From Mageeibacillus sp. UBA5442 (lineage in GTDB: Bacteria; Bacillota; Clostridia; Saccharofermentanales; DTU023), in contig DIRG01000058.1 of assembly GCA_002427475.1 (NCBI GenBank), forward strand, positions 6,398 through 33,688: 27,291 nt of DNA, in the 5' to 3' direction. Both the position numbers and the translations under genes were made by a program. The notes below the pieces were generated by a model. That model saw nothing but the letters and a program-made list of their open reading frames with translations, searched no databases and had not been told where the DNA came from. This document shows positions 6,995 through 15,387 of the stretch, one piece after another. Within the stretch, counting starts at the first letter, position 1; every line of letters begins with the position of its first letter.

Positions 6995-7030
6995 AATGGC
7001 TTCCCCTTTGCTTATACGTAAATTTCTTCT

Positions 7031-8413
7031 TTAGTCTTCGTCTTTTTCAATATAGTAACGTTCAATATATTCTTCATGAACACGCTTGAGCTCATTCTTC
7101 GGAAGCATGGATAATAGCTTCCAGCCGAGATCAAGAGTTTCCTCGATGCTGCGGTTGGTCTCAAAACCTTGCGAGACATACTGTGCTTCGAAAGCCTCGG
7201 AGAAATCGGCATGAATCAGGTCGATGTCGGACAGGGCTTCTTCGCCCAAGACGACCTTCAGTTCATGCGCATCCTTACCGCGAGAATAAGAGGCGAAAAG
7301 CTGGTTCATGACGTCCGCATGATCCTCTCTGGTTTTCCCTCTTCCGATACCCTTGTCCTTCAAGCGGGACAAGGAAGGCAAGACGTTGATCGGCGGGTTG
7401 ATGCCGCTTCTTTGCAGCTCGCGAGACAAAATGATCTGTCCCTCAGTAATATAGCCGGTCAAGTCCGGAATCGGGTGCGTTATATCTTCGTCCGGCATGG
7501 TCAAAATCGGCACGAGTGTGATCGAGCCCTTCTTTTCCTTAATCCGACCGGCACGTTCGTACATACTTGCCAAGTCAGTGTAGAGATAGCCGGGATAACC
7601 GCGCCTGCCTGGCACTTCCTTACGAGCGGCGGAGATCTCGCGCAAAGCTTCCGCATAATAGGTGATATCTGTTAGCAGAACCAGCACATGCATATCCAAG
7701 TCAAAAGCCAGATATTCAGCAGCGGTCAATGCCATACGGGGGGTTGAGATACGTTCAATGGCCGGGTCGTCTGCCAGATTCATAAACATAACCGCTCTGT
7801 CTATAGCACCGGTGCTGCGGAAGTCGCGAATGAAGAAATCGGATTCCTCAAAGGTGATACCGATTGCGCCGAAGACTACGGCGAAGTTTTCTTCACTGTT
7901 GAGCACCTGTGCCTGACGAGCTATCTGAGCCGCCAACTGCGGATGCGGCAGGCCCGAGGCCGAGAAGATCGGCAGCTTCTGCCCACGCACCAAAGTGTTC
8001 AAGCCGTCAATGGCGGAAATACCGGTCTGAATAAACTCGTTCGGATAATCACGAGAGGCAGGATTGATCGGTGTTCCATTAATGTCGCGCATGTCGACCG
8101 GAATGATATCCGGACCGTTGTCGATCGGATTACCCATACCGTCAAAAACGCGACCCAAAATATCGGGCGAGACGGCTAATTCCTGACCACGGCCGAGGAA
8201 GCGGACTTTCGCTGTCTCGATATTAATCCCGATCGAGCTTTCAAAAAGCTGAACCAAGGCGTCCGTGCCATCTATCTCCAAGACCTTACACAGTCGGATC
8301 TGTCCGTCCGGTAATTCAATCTCACCGATTTCGTCATATTTAACATTTTCGACGCCGCGCACCAACATCAGTGGACCCGCGACTTCTTCAATTGTGCGAT
8401 ATTCTCTTGCCAT
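7031..8413 (-). CDS. atpB: V-type ATP synthase subunit B (regulatory head subunit)
   Basis: The 460-residue product is the non-catalytic B subunit of the A3B3 head. Recognisable segments are GRVFDGMGNPID, the RDYPNEFIQTGISAIDGLNTLVRGQKLPIFS region, LADDPAIERISTPRMALTAAEYLAF, PGRRGYPGYLYTDLASMYERAGRI, and SRLKDKGIGRGKTREDH. As expected for subunit B it has no functional P-loop, since the equivalent stretch reads SASGLPHPQ. It follows atpA after 16 bases, with GGAGGG as ribosome site, which fits balanced synthesis of A and B. Confidence 0.98.
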   Translation of the reverse strand: MAREYRTIEEVAGPLMLVRGVENVKYDEIGEIELPDGQIRLCKVLEIDGTDALVQLFESSIGINIETAKVRFLGRGQELAVSPDILGRVFDGMGNPIDNGPDIIPVDMRDINGTPINPASRDYPNEFIQTGISAIDGLNTLVRGQKLPIFSASGLPHPQLAAQIARQAQVLNSEENFAVVFGAIGITFEESDFFIRDFRSTGAIDRAVMFMNLADDPAIERISTPRMALTAAEYLAFDLDMHVLVLLTDITYYAEALREISAARKEVPGRRGYPGYLYTDLASMYERAGRIKEKKGSITLVPILTMPDEDITHPIPDLTGYITEGQIILSRELQRSGINPPINVLPSLSRLKDKGIGRGKTREDHADVMNQLFASYSRGKDAHELKVVLGEEALSDIDLIHADFSEAFEAQYVSQGFETNRSIEETLDLGWKLLSMLPKNELKRVHEEYIERYYIEKDED

Positions 8414-8429
8414 GCAGCCCTCCGCTAAA

Positions 8430-10196
8430 CTATGCAGTCAAGTCAGCCAGTTCTTGACTGACCTGTTCCATTAATAGATCGTAATTTCTGTTCACATCAT
8501 CCTCTTTTACATATTTGAAACGAGCGATAGCGTCGCGCACAGGCAAGCGGACAATGTCAGAGTATTCAGCCTCATGTTCCAACGCCTCTTTAGACTGATA
8601 ATAGAAATTCATAATCAGGGAGAGGAGACGGAACTGTTTGTTTAAAGAGGTAAAGGTATCAATTTCATCAAAGGAGTTCTGATGCAAAAAGTCTTCCCGC
8701 AAGGAGCGTGCAGCCTCGAGCTTAAGCTGATCACCTTCGGATAGTGAATCCTGACCGACCAAGCGCACGATTTCTTCGAGTTCCGACTCGTCTTGCAGCA
8801 AAGCTACCGCATCAGTACGCAGCTTTTTGAAATCCGGTGACAGGCTTTCATTCATCCATTGATCGACCTTATCCTGATAGAGCGAATAACTGGTCAGCCA
8901 GTTAATCGCCGGGAAGTGTCTACGATAGGCCAAATCCGAATCGAGGCTCCAGAAGACCTGAACAATACGCAAAGTAGCCTGAGCGACCGGGTCGGACAAG
9001 TCTCCACCTGGTGGCGAGACCGCTCCAATTGCGGTCAAAACTCCGCTGCGATCCTCGGTTCCGATACAACGCACCATACCGGCTCGTTCATAAAAGCTAG
9101 CCAAACGCGAACCAAGATAAGCAGGATAACCTTCTTCGCCCGGCATCTCTTCTAAACGACCGGACATCTCACGCAGCGCCTCTGCCCAACGAGAAGTCGA
9201 GTCAGCCATCAAGGATACGGACAGTCCCATATCCCGGAAATATTCAGCTATCGTAATTCCTGTATAGATCGAAGCTTCACGAGCAGCTACCGGCATATCT
9301 GATGTATTGGCGATCAAGATGGTACGCTCCATCAGCGACTCACCGGACTTGGGGTCAAGCAATTGAGGGAACTCGTTGAGCACGTCGGTCATCTCGTTGC
9401 CGCGTTCACCGCAACCGATATAGACTACAACATCCGCTTCCGCCCATTTGGCCAGCTGATGCTGGATTACGGTTTTACCGCTACCAAAAGGTCCGGGGAC
9501 CATGGCTGTGCCGCCTTTGGCTACCGGGAAGAAAGTGTCGATAGAACGCTGACCGGTAATTAAAGGTTCGGACGGTGCTATCTTTTCTTTATAAGGTCGG
9601 CCAATACGGACAGGCCAACGCTGCATCATAGTGAGTTCGTGTTCTTGCCCTTGCTCGTCTACCAGAACCGCTATAGTATCTTCCACTGTGTACTCGCCGG
9701 ATGCAATCGATTTCAACTCACCCGAGAGTTGGGGCGGAACCATCACGCGGTGTTGGAGAAGTTTACCCTCTTGCACAGTACCGATAACATCTCCGCCGAC
9801 AAGTTTAGCTCCGCTTTCAGCACTAGCTTCAAACTTCCAAACCTTATCTCGACGCAACGCCGGAGCCCAAGCTCCACGTTTAATGTTACTGCCCTCTTGT
9901 TCGGCTATAACATCGAGTGGACGCTGTATACCGTCAAAAATCCCACCGATCAGACCTGGTCCCAATTCGACTGACAAAGGGTTTCCTCTGGAGGTGACTA
10001 TTTCACCCGGTCCCAAACCGGCAGTTTCTTCGTATACCTGAATGGATGCCTCATCACCGTGCATCTCGATAATCTCGCCGATCAGTTTATGCTCAGACAC
10101 GTCGACGACATCAAACATGTCAGCATCCCGCATGCCTGTAGCAATGACGAGCGGTCCTGATACTTTGACGATTTCACCTTGAACTACTTTACTCAT
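8430..10196 (-). CDS. atpA: V-type ATP synthase subunit A (catalytic)
   Basis: This 588-residue catalytic subunit binds and hydrolyses ATP. The P-loop GPFGSGKT is at residues 235-242, followed by YIGCGERGNEMTDVLNEFP, SMMADSTSRW-type sequence (here VSLMADSTSRWAEALRE) and PGEEGYPAYLGSRLASFYERAG. The long insertion between the N-terminal barrel and P-loop domain that separates V/A-type A subunits from F-type beta is present, including the GAWAPALRRDKVW segment. The start at 10196 has AAGGAG six bases upstream. Genes atpF and atpB flank it closely. Confidence 0.98.
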   Translation of the reverse strand: MSKVVQGEIVKVSGPLVIATGMRDADMFDVVDVSEHKLIGEIIEMHGDEASIQVYEETAGLGPGEIVTSRGNPLSVELGPGLIGGIFDGIQRPLDVIAEQEGSNIKRGAWAPALRRDKVWKFEASAESGAKLVGGDVIGTVQEGKLLQHRVMVPPQLSGELKSIASGEYTVEDTIAVLVDEQGQEHELTMMQRWPVRIGRPYKEKIAPSEPLITGQRSIDTFFPVAKGGTAMVPGPFGSGKTVIQHQLAKWAEADVVVYIGCGERGNEMTDVLNEFPQLLDPKSGESLMERTILIANTSDMPVAAREASIYTGITIAEYFRDMGLSVSLMADSTSRWAEALREMSGRLEEMPGEEGYPAYLGSRLASFYERAGMVRCIGTEDRSGVLTAIGAVSPPGGDLSDPVAQATLRIVQVFWSLDSDLAYRRHFPAINWLTSYSLYQDKVDQWMNESLSPDFKKLRTDAVALLQDESELEEIVRLVGQDSLSEGDQLKLEAARSLREDFLHQNSFDEIDTFTSLNKQFRLLSLIMNFYYQSKEALEHEAEYSDIVRLPVRDAIARFKYVKEDDVNRNYDLLMEQVSQELADLTA

Positions 10197-10213
10197 GACG
10201 ACTCCTTAAAAAA

Positions 10214-10537
10214 TTATATGTGACTGAGAAGGTCAATGCCGGTTGCTCTGCGCACGGCCGTGCGCAGGGTATCGCGGCCCAAAGAGGGATCTTCTTTCGC
10301 GGAGGGGATAATTACAACAGAAGGTAGCCAGACATTGCGCCATTCGTCCATTGTCTCTCCACATAATGCGCGTGCCAGAGGTTCAGTAACGAAAATAATG
10401 GCATAGCCCTCTTGCTGCCATTCTTCCAGTATTGAGGCAGCTTCTTCTTTATCTTCGGTAGCCCTAACGGTCATACCAAGAGCGCGAAAGCCGATTATAC
10501 TGTCTAAATCTCCGATTGCTCCAACTTTGTTTGCCAT
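10214..10537 (-). CDS. atpF: V-type ATP synthase subunit F
   Basis: The 107-residue product fits subunit F (NtpG in Enterococcus hirae), which binds subunit D at the base of the rotor shaft. The N-terminal strand KVGAIGDLDSIIGFRALGM and the middle GYAIIFVTEPLA are typical of the small alpha/beta fold, and the length of about 100 residues is normal. It lies 17 bases before atpA and 24 bases after atpC. The ATG is preceded by GGGAAGGG. Confidence 0.96.
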   Translation of the reverse strand: MANKVGAIGDLDSIIGFRALGMTVRATEDKEEAASILEEWQQEGYAIIFVTEPLARALCGETMDEWRNVWLPSVVIIPSAKEDPSLGRDTLRTAVRRATGIDLLSHI

Positions 10538-10561
10538 TTTTTGCCCTTCCCGATTATTCTC

Positions 10562-11602
10562 TTACCATAAATCGCGCCGTAAGGCGTTCCTCTGTTCAAG
10601 GTGCAGACGGTTACGGATAGCAGCATCTACAATACGTAGATTCTTAATCTCAAACTCACGCGCGAGCACATAGGACAAAGTCAACTCAGGCCCCGACAAA
10701 AAGTGTCTGCCGCTTTCAATATGATCAATCAGAACCTGGTCGCGGTCGCGTACGAACCTAGCAGCTTCGCCGCTAGCACCGTAAGTTTCCAGATATGGCT
10801 CAAAAACTCCGTAACCTACCTTGTTCAACACTTCACTGATGCGCTCATCTTCCGCTCCATAGAGCTCTTGCCATTCCTGTTCAGAAATCAGGCCCTCAGG
10901 TAATAAACTCTCTTTATAGGTGGTCTCTGAAAGAGCGCGATGACGAACGCGAAAGAAGGTTTCCAAGTTAATTAGATCCCGCTGCAAAGCGAAATAACGG
11001 ATAAACCAGTCATTCCCTAGATCATCTGCCAATTCAGCCGCTATCATATGTGCTTTCTTATCTAAAGCACGATCGATAGCTGCTACCTCGTACGTATCGT
11101 AATAAGCTTTCTCGCCCAGATCAATCAGCTCTGTGATCCAAGGCTGCGCTGCGCTTTTGTCACCAACTCCGCTAATTAGTTCATAGACTTGTGCGGGATC
11201 AGCCAGAGAGGGTTTCATCAGCAAATGAGACATCTCGTCGAAGCTGCGCTTACTGCTATCCTTAAGATTTTCTTTCAGCATGAATTTCAGATTATGCACA
11301 TCGGCAAAAACTAAAAGAGCTACTCGGTATGCATCTTGAGGAGCTATTTCCTGCAAAAGGTCATAGACGGCAATGCGCTCTTTTTTCAAAGCTTCTGCAA
11401 AATCATCCTGGGGATAGCGGTGCTCTTGCAACAAAAGCCGTAAGTCTTGCAGTTCTTCCGCATGAAAAAGACGATCCAGCCCGGATTTTCTAAAGAGATT
11501 TACTTCCAAGCTCCGGATTCTTCCTGCCGCAAAGCGCCAAGAACCGATTTTCTTATCCCTCACCGGTGGTAAATGCAATTTATCCATTGCAGACTCACTC
11601 AT
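10562..11602 (-). CDS. atpC: V-type ATP synthase subunit C
   Basis: This is subunit C (the d-type subunit), which caps the membrane rotor ring and joins it to the central shaft. The product is largely helical with paired-repeat character: AAGRIRSLEVNLF near the N-terminus, WFIRYFALQRDLINLETFFRVR in the middle, and SYVLAREFEIKNLRIVDAAIRNRL at the C-terminus. I place the start at ATG 11602, giving 346 residues, because GAGG lies nine bases upstream and the codon overlaps the atpE stop by 8 bases. A further in-frame ATG at 11629 lacks a ribosome site. Confidence 0.94.
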   Translation of the reverse strand: MSESAMDKLHLPPVRDKKIGSWRFAAGRIRSLEVNLFRKSGLDRLFHAEELQDLRLLLQEHRYPQDDFAEALKKERIAVYDLLQEIAPQDAYRVALLVFADVHNLKFMLKENLKDSSKRSFDEMSHLLMKPSLADPAQVYELISGVGDKSAAQPWITELIDLGEKAYYDTYEVAAIDRALDKKAHMIAAELADDLGNDWFIRYFALQRDLINLETFFRVRHRALSETTYKESLLPEGLISEQEWQELYGAEDERISEVLNKVGYGVFEPYLETYGASGEAARFVRDRDQVLIDHIESGRHFLSGPELTLSYVLAREFEIKNLRIVDAAIRNRLHLEQRNALRRDLW

Positions 11603-12191
11603 CGGTATCTTCCTCACCTTGGGTTGCATCCAGCTGATTTTGAGCTAGCTGTGCCAGTCGCGGTAGATAATTATGGATGACGAGATCGTAGGTCAGATTC
11701 TCTTCCATCTTGCCATGCGACACGATGATACCGCCTCGCATTTTTCCGGGTGTGTCAGCTACGGTGAACTTATCTGTAGGTAGCCTTTTCAGGAGACTAT
11801 CCTTCAAGCCCTGATCCGCAGCGGACAAAGTAATAACACCTTCCTTGATCTTGCGCGCTTCGATCCAGCTGAGATAGCGCTCAAGCCGTACTTCCGCCGG
11901 CGCTTCAACCAGCTGCTGTACAGCCAGATCAATCGTACGTCGCACGTCATCCTGCTTGGCTGATAAATCACGCTTCCTGCGTTCAGACGAAGCTAGGCTT
12001 TCAGCTCGCTGAATTAAGGCCTTGGCATCCTCTTCCGCGTTTTTCCTGGAATCTGCCAGAACACGCTCACGCATCTTCTCGGAACTTTCTTGCTGTTCGC
12101 GCACAAATTCTTCTGTCTCAGATTCAATGCGGCTTACTTCAGCTTTGGCATCTTCGAGGATCTTACTTGTGATTCTCTCGATTCCTTCCAC
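11595..12191 (-). CDS. atpE: V-type ATP synthase subunit E
   Basis: The 198-residue product is subunit E of the peripheral stalk, which holds the catalytic head still against the membrane motor. The first 80 residues are a highly charged coiled coil (ITSKILEDAKAEVSRIESE, then many Glu/Arg/Ala heptads). The C-terminal half is the globular head-binding domain. It starts with GTG, supported by AAGGAG seven bases upstream. It probably pairs with the small coiled-coil subunit encoded by the first gene of the operon. Identification rests on composition, length and operon position more than on sharp motifs. Confidence 0.92.
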   Translation of the reverse strand: MEGIERITSKILEDAKAEVSRIESETEEFVREQQESSEKMRERVLADSRKNAEEDAKALIQRAESLASSERRKRDLSAKQDDVRRTIDLAVQQLVEAPAEVRLERYLSWIEARKIKEGVITLSAADQGLKDSLLKRLPTDKFTVADTPGKMRGGIIVSHGKMEENLTYDLVIHNYLPRLAQLAQNQLDATQGEEDTDE

Positions 12192-12221
12192 GTAGGTACT
12201 CCTTAATAGCTAAAGCGCTGC

Positions 12222-12701
12222 TTAAACTTGAATGCTAAACACGGCCAAGATGGTTGCAAGCAGTGCCAGAATGGCGTAGGTTTCAACCATTACCGACAAG
12301 ACAATAGCTTTACCGGATTCTTCCGGACGCTTGGCTACTAAAGCGATACCCGCCTCCGATACTTTACCCTGATAAATTGCTGAGAGATAACCAACCAAAA
12401 TAATCGGTAAAGCAGCGATCATAAAGCTTGTGCCGGCCTGCCATGAGATATCCATATTGCCGCCCAACATCCCTGATTGATTCATGATCATGAACCAGCT
12501 CAAGAGTCCATAAATACCCTGAGTGCCCGGTAGCGCCTGCAAGATCAGAACTCTACCGAAAACGGAAGGATCTTCAGCCAATACGCCTACAGCTGCTTCA
12601 CCGGCCGCTCCAACACCTTTTGCAGAACCTATACCAGGTACTAAAGCTGCAAGTGCTGCTGCCAACAAGGTTAGACCCGGTCCCAGATTTTCCAAAAACA
12701 T
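12222..12701 (-). CDS. atpK: V-type ATP synthase subunit K, Na+-binding rotor ring
   Basis: The 159-residue proteolipid has four membrane helices, two hairpins as in V-type c subunits, and forms the ion-carrying rotor ring. Residues that coordinate Na+ in Enterococcus hirae NtpK (Leu61, Thr64, Gln65, Gln110, Glu139) have counterparts here: LPGTQ at 57-61 (Leu57, Thr60, Gln61), Gln111 in IYQGK and Glu140 in VETYA. Sodium is therefore the likely coupling ion. One carboxylate per four helices fits an ATP-driven pump. The start at 12701 is chosen because GAGGAGG lies just upstream; an in-frame ATG at 12722 lies before that site. A small hairpin precedes the gene and may help raise its dosage. Confidence 0.95.
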   Translation of the reverse strand: MFLENLGPGLTLLAAALAALVPGIGSAKGVGAAGEAAVGVLAEDPSVFGRVLILQALPGTQGIYGLLSWFMIMNQSGMLGGNMDISWQAGTSFMIAALPIILVGYLSAIYQGKVSEAGIALVAKRPEESGKAIVLSVMVETYAILALLATILAVFSIQV

Positions 12702-12742
12702 ATATTTTCCTCCTCGAAACATTTCTCTACTTATTATTCAAA

Positions 12743-12755
12743 ACGGATCTTCCGT
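12743..12755 (-). other. Small hairpin with T-run between atpI and atpK
   Basis: ACGGA and TCCGT pair around a 3-base loop, and the minus strand continues with TTTT-like sequence. It sits in the 92-base gap between atpI and atpK, the widest in the operon. It is short for a terminator but could act as a processing or stabilising site for the highly needed rotor subunit message. Confidence 0.25.
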
Positions 12756-12793
12756 AAAAGTCATCCCATCACGGTTAGCGCCCGTTAAGCGGC

Positions 12794-14770
12794 TTATTTA
12801 TTTACTTCGCCTTTGCTTTCTATCTCTACATATTTAGTGTTACGCCGGAAAGGTGCAAAATATTCTCCGGTACCCTCAAAGAACTTGCCGAAAAATTCAA
12901 CATACTGCAAACGAGCAGCGTGCACGTAAGCTGATAGACCGGACAAGGCCAAGTTCATCATGTGTCCGGCTCCTCCGGCAATAAGGAACATCAAAACTCC
13001 GCCAATGCCACTGCCACCGGTTGCTAGGATATTAACTACCTGAGCGATAACGCTGGTAGCTAGAACTAAAGCTAGTATTCGAGAGTAGGAAAGAATATCA
13101 CTCAAGAAACCCGTTAAATTGTTATACACACTAAGCAACGCTTTACCAACTCGAACCAGAGGATTCCAGCTGCCACCGCGGCCGGCAAAAAGCAAAACAA
13201 TAACGCCACCGACAATAATCATCCATTTGGCTATCTGCCCCAGCAGCTCTACTGTCGCTGCAGAACTGACCAAACCCAAAGGACCGGCCAGCATGAGGAA
13301 TAAACCACCTATGATCAGGTACCAAGAGACATTATCCAGGAGGCCTCCGATGAGATCGCCTGCCACTTGTTTGTTGCGAATATCTAACGCCATACCGGCG
13401 AATAAGTGTACTACTCCGAAGAAAAGGCTGAAGGTCAGCAATTTGATCGGATCCTGCATCGGATCAAACCAAAGTACCGGAAAGTTGACTCTGCCGTCAG
13501 TGGCAGCGGTCAATAAGTCGCCAAAGAAACCGCCGAAGATGAAGCCCCATATGATAGAAGCTACGGCGGACAAAGTCAGCATGCGTGCCAACTTACCCAT
13601 CATGCCTCCAACTTTCGCTTTGAAAAGCATAAAGAGGCAACCTAGAAGCAGGAGCAAACCATAGCCGACATCGGACAACATCATGCCGAAAATCACCATA
13701 TAAAAGGGCGCCATCACCGGCATCGGATCTGCTTCCGAAGAGCTCGGAGAACCATACATCTCTAAGACCACTTCGAAAGATTCAGTAAATTTATTATTTT
13801 TCAAAATAACGGGGTGCTGCTCGTCCGCCTCAGAGGCACGATAAGTAACAGCAAGATCGAAATTTTCAAGTAAAAACCGCTTGACTTCTTCAGCCTTGGC
13901 TGCGTCAATCCAAGCATCAAAATAAAATGTATATTGGGTGTTAGAAAGTTCACGGTCGACACTCTCTTTATCGGCACGAACCAAGAGTACGTCATGGTAG
14001 AGCATCAACTTCAGACGCTGATCTGCGACCTCTTTCATCTGCTCTACTTGCCGTTCAATCTCTTCTTCCAGATATTTCTCTTGTTGGGCATATTTGTCGA
14101 GAGTCCTTCTAGCCGTTCCCTCAAGCACTTGTGTAGGTAGAGCCTTAAACTCATATGCGGCCAATCTTGCTCGTAAATGCGGGGCATCCTCTTTCATCTC
14201 AACAAAGGCCAAGAGAGGAGACTTCGATTCCGTACTGCCCAGATGAAATACCGTAGCGGTCGCCATCTCTTCATTAATTTCCGCCACAAGCTCTCTCAGA
14301 CTGCGCTCATCTCGCAAAGTGCCGTAGATGATCTCAGTTAATTCTGTCTCCCGCACGGTTAAATCCAAAGGGATATCGCGCCAAGGAAGTAGCTCTTGCT
14401 GTCTTTGGGCTAGTGTATTCAACTCAGAGCGTAATTCATTCTCTCGCTCTACCGCAGATTCATATTTATTAAAAAGCTGACGGGCAAGTTCCACGTCATA
14501 GTCGGACATCTCAAATTCAGCTTCGGAGACAGTTGGCTTGCCTGAGAACATCGCTTTTTTCTCAGGGAAACGTCGCTCGATTGCTTCTAGAGTGCGCACT
14601 AGACGATTACGCAGATCGACATTTTCCGCAAACTCCCCGGATGAAGCAGCCTTACTGCTCTCATCACTCTCAGGATCGGCTTCAATCACTTGAAGCGCAC
14701 CCTGCTTCATCAGAGCTTCCAAAACGGCATCCCTCTCTTGAGACATGCCGACAACAGTCATGTAGCTCAT
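12794..14770 (-). CDS. atpI: V-type ATP synthase subunit I (membrane stator)
   Basis: This 658-residue protein is the a-type stator subunit through which ions pass between rotor and cell exterior. The N-terminal half (to about residue 330) is cytoplasmic with long charged coiled-coil helices. The C-terminal half has about seven or eight membrane helices starting at PFYMVIFGMMLSDVGYGLL. The essential arginine appears in ILSYSRILALVLAT (about residue 564), with a second conserved arginine in YVHAARLQYVEFF (about residue 620). I choose ATG 14770, one base after the atpH stop (TAAGATG), as a coupled start; an in-frame TTG at 14785 is possible but weaker. Confidence 0.96.
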   Translation of the reverse strand: MSYMTVVGMSQERDAVLEALMKQGALQVIEADPESDESSKAASSGEFAENVDLRNRLVRTLEAIERRFPEKKAMFSGKPTVSEAEFEMSDYDVELARQLFNKYESAVERENELRSELNTLAQRQQELLPWRDIPLDLTVRETELTEIIYGTLRDERSLRELVAEINEEMATATVFHLGSTESKSPLLAFVEMKEDAPHLRARLAAYEFKALPTQVLEGTARRTLDKYAQQEKYLEEEIERQVEQMKEVADQRLKLMLYHDVLLVRADKESVDRELSNTQYTFYFDAWIDAAKAEEVKRFLLENFDLAVTYRASEADEQHPVILKNNKFTESFEVVLEMYGSPSSSEADPMPVMAPFYMVIFGMMLSDVGYGLLLLLGCLFMLFKAKVGGMMGKLARMLTLSAVASIIWGFIFGGFFGDLLTAATDGRVNFPVLWFDPMQDPIKLLTFSLFFGVVHLFAGMALDIRNKQVAGDLIGGLLDNVSWYLIIGGLFLMLAGPLGLVSSAATVELLGQIAKWMIIVGGVIVLLFAGRGGSWNPLVRVGKALLSVYNNLTGFLSDILSYSRILALVLATSVIAQVVNILATGGSGIGGVLMFLIAGGAGHMMNLALSGLSAYVHAARLQYVEFFGKFFEGTGEYFAPFRRNTKYVEIESKGEVNK

Positions 14771-14771
14771 C

Positions 14772-15092
14772 TTAGAAATCGCCAAGGAGAGTCACAATCC
14801 TTTCTGCTACCGCATCAGCGGCCTGCTTAACGGCGGGAGAACTTGCGTTACTGACTTCTTGTTCAGCTTCGCTGGAAACTGCTGTTAAAACCTCACGATA
14901 CTTCGCTTCAGCTTCTTCCATAATCTCCTGACGCTCAAGTTGTGCATCCTTATAAGCCTGATCAACAAATCTCTCAGATTCTTGGCGCGCTTCTTTACGT
15001 TTTTCCGCTGCATCTTCCCGCGCATCGTTTCTCAACTGATCCGCGGATGACTCTGCAGCGCGGATTTTTTCAATGAAATCTTGATCTGCCAC
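14772..15092 (-). CDS. atpH: V-type ATPase small peripheral-stalk subunit (H/G type)
   Basis: A single charged coiled coil of about 106 residues (FIEKIRAAESSADQLRNDA, then Glu/Arg/Lys/Ala-rich heptads) matches the G/H-type peripheral stalk subunit (AhaH in archaea, NtpF in Enterococcus hirae) that pairs with subunit E. Its place as first gene of the operon is the same as in ntpFIKECGABD. Start choice: GTG at 15092 with GAGG ten bases upstream gives the usual MADQDFIEKIRAAE-type N-terminus. ATG at 15113 is an alternative, but its GGAG is only three bases away. An in-frame TTG at 15140 lies too near the predicted transcription start. Confidence 0.88.
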   Translation of the reverse strand: MADQDFIEKIRAAESSADQLRNDAREDAAEKRKEARQESERFVDQAYKDAQLERQEIMEEAEAKYREVLTAVSSEAEQEVSNASSPAVKQAADAVAERIVTLLGDF

Positions 15093-15157
15093 GAAATTAC
15101 ATCCTCTCGTCATTGTCTCCACAGTTTTTGAACAGGTCAATATGAAATACTTCGAAT

Positions 15158-15187
15158 ATTATACTTTTTTTTCACAAAATTACACAA
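15158..15187 (-). promoter_or_regulatory. Promoter of the V-type ATPase operon
   Basis: On the minus strand TTGTGT (15187..15182) and a perfect TATAAT (15163..15158) are separated by 18 bases, with an A-rich spacer. Transcription would start near 15151, about 60 bases before the first gene. The remaining spacer up to the divergent gene at 15388 is AT-rich, contains an imperfect inverted repeat (TTGACTAATCA around 15313 and TGATTATCAGTCAA around 15346), and shows no gene. Confidence 0.7.
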
Positions 15188-15387
15188 GAACCATATTAGC
15201 ATGAACTAAGAGGATAAATAACATTTTGAGAAATTTTAGCGAATCCGACAAAGCATATTTTCTTTTGTCGTCACATTGTATTAACATTCTTTATGTAAGC
15301 TTCTGAAGAGATTGACTAATCATGTCTGCTGTACTTTCCGTTTTCTGATTATCAGTCAAATTAATTTGTAATGAGGATGAATTTTTA

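Noticed and set aside
15093..15140. Longer N-terminus of the first V-ATPase gene starting at TTG 15140
   Set aside because: The predicted transcription start is near 15151 and there is no ribosome site, and the extra residues do not resemble the coiled-coil family.
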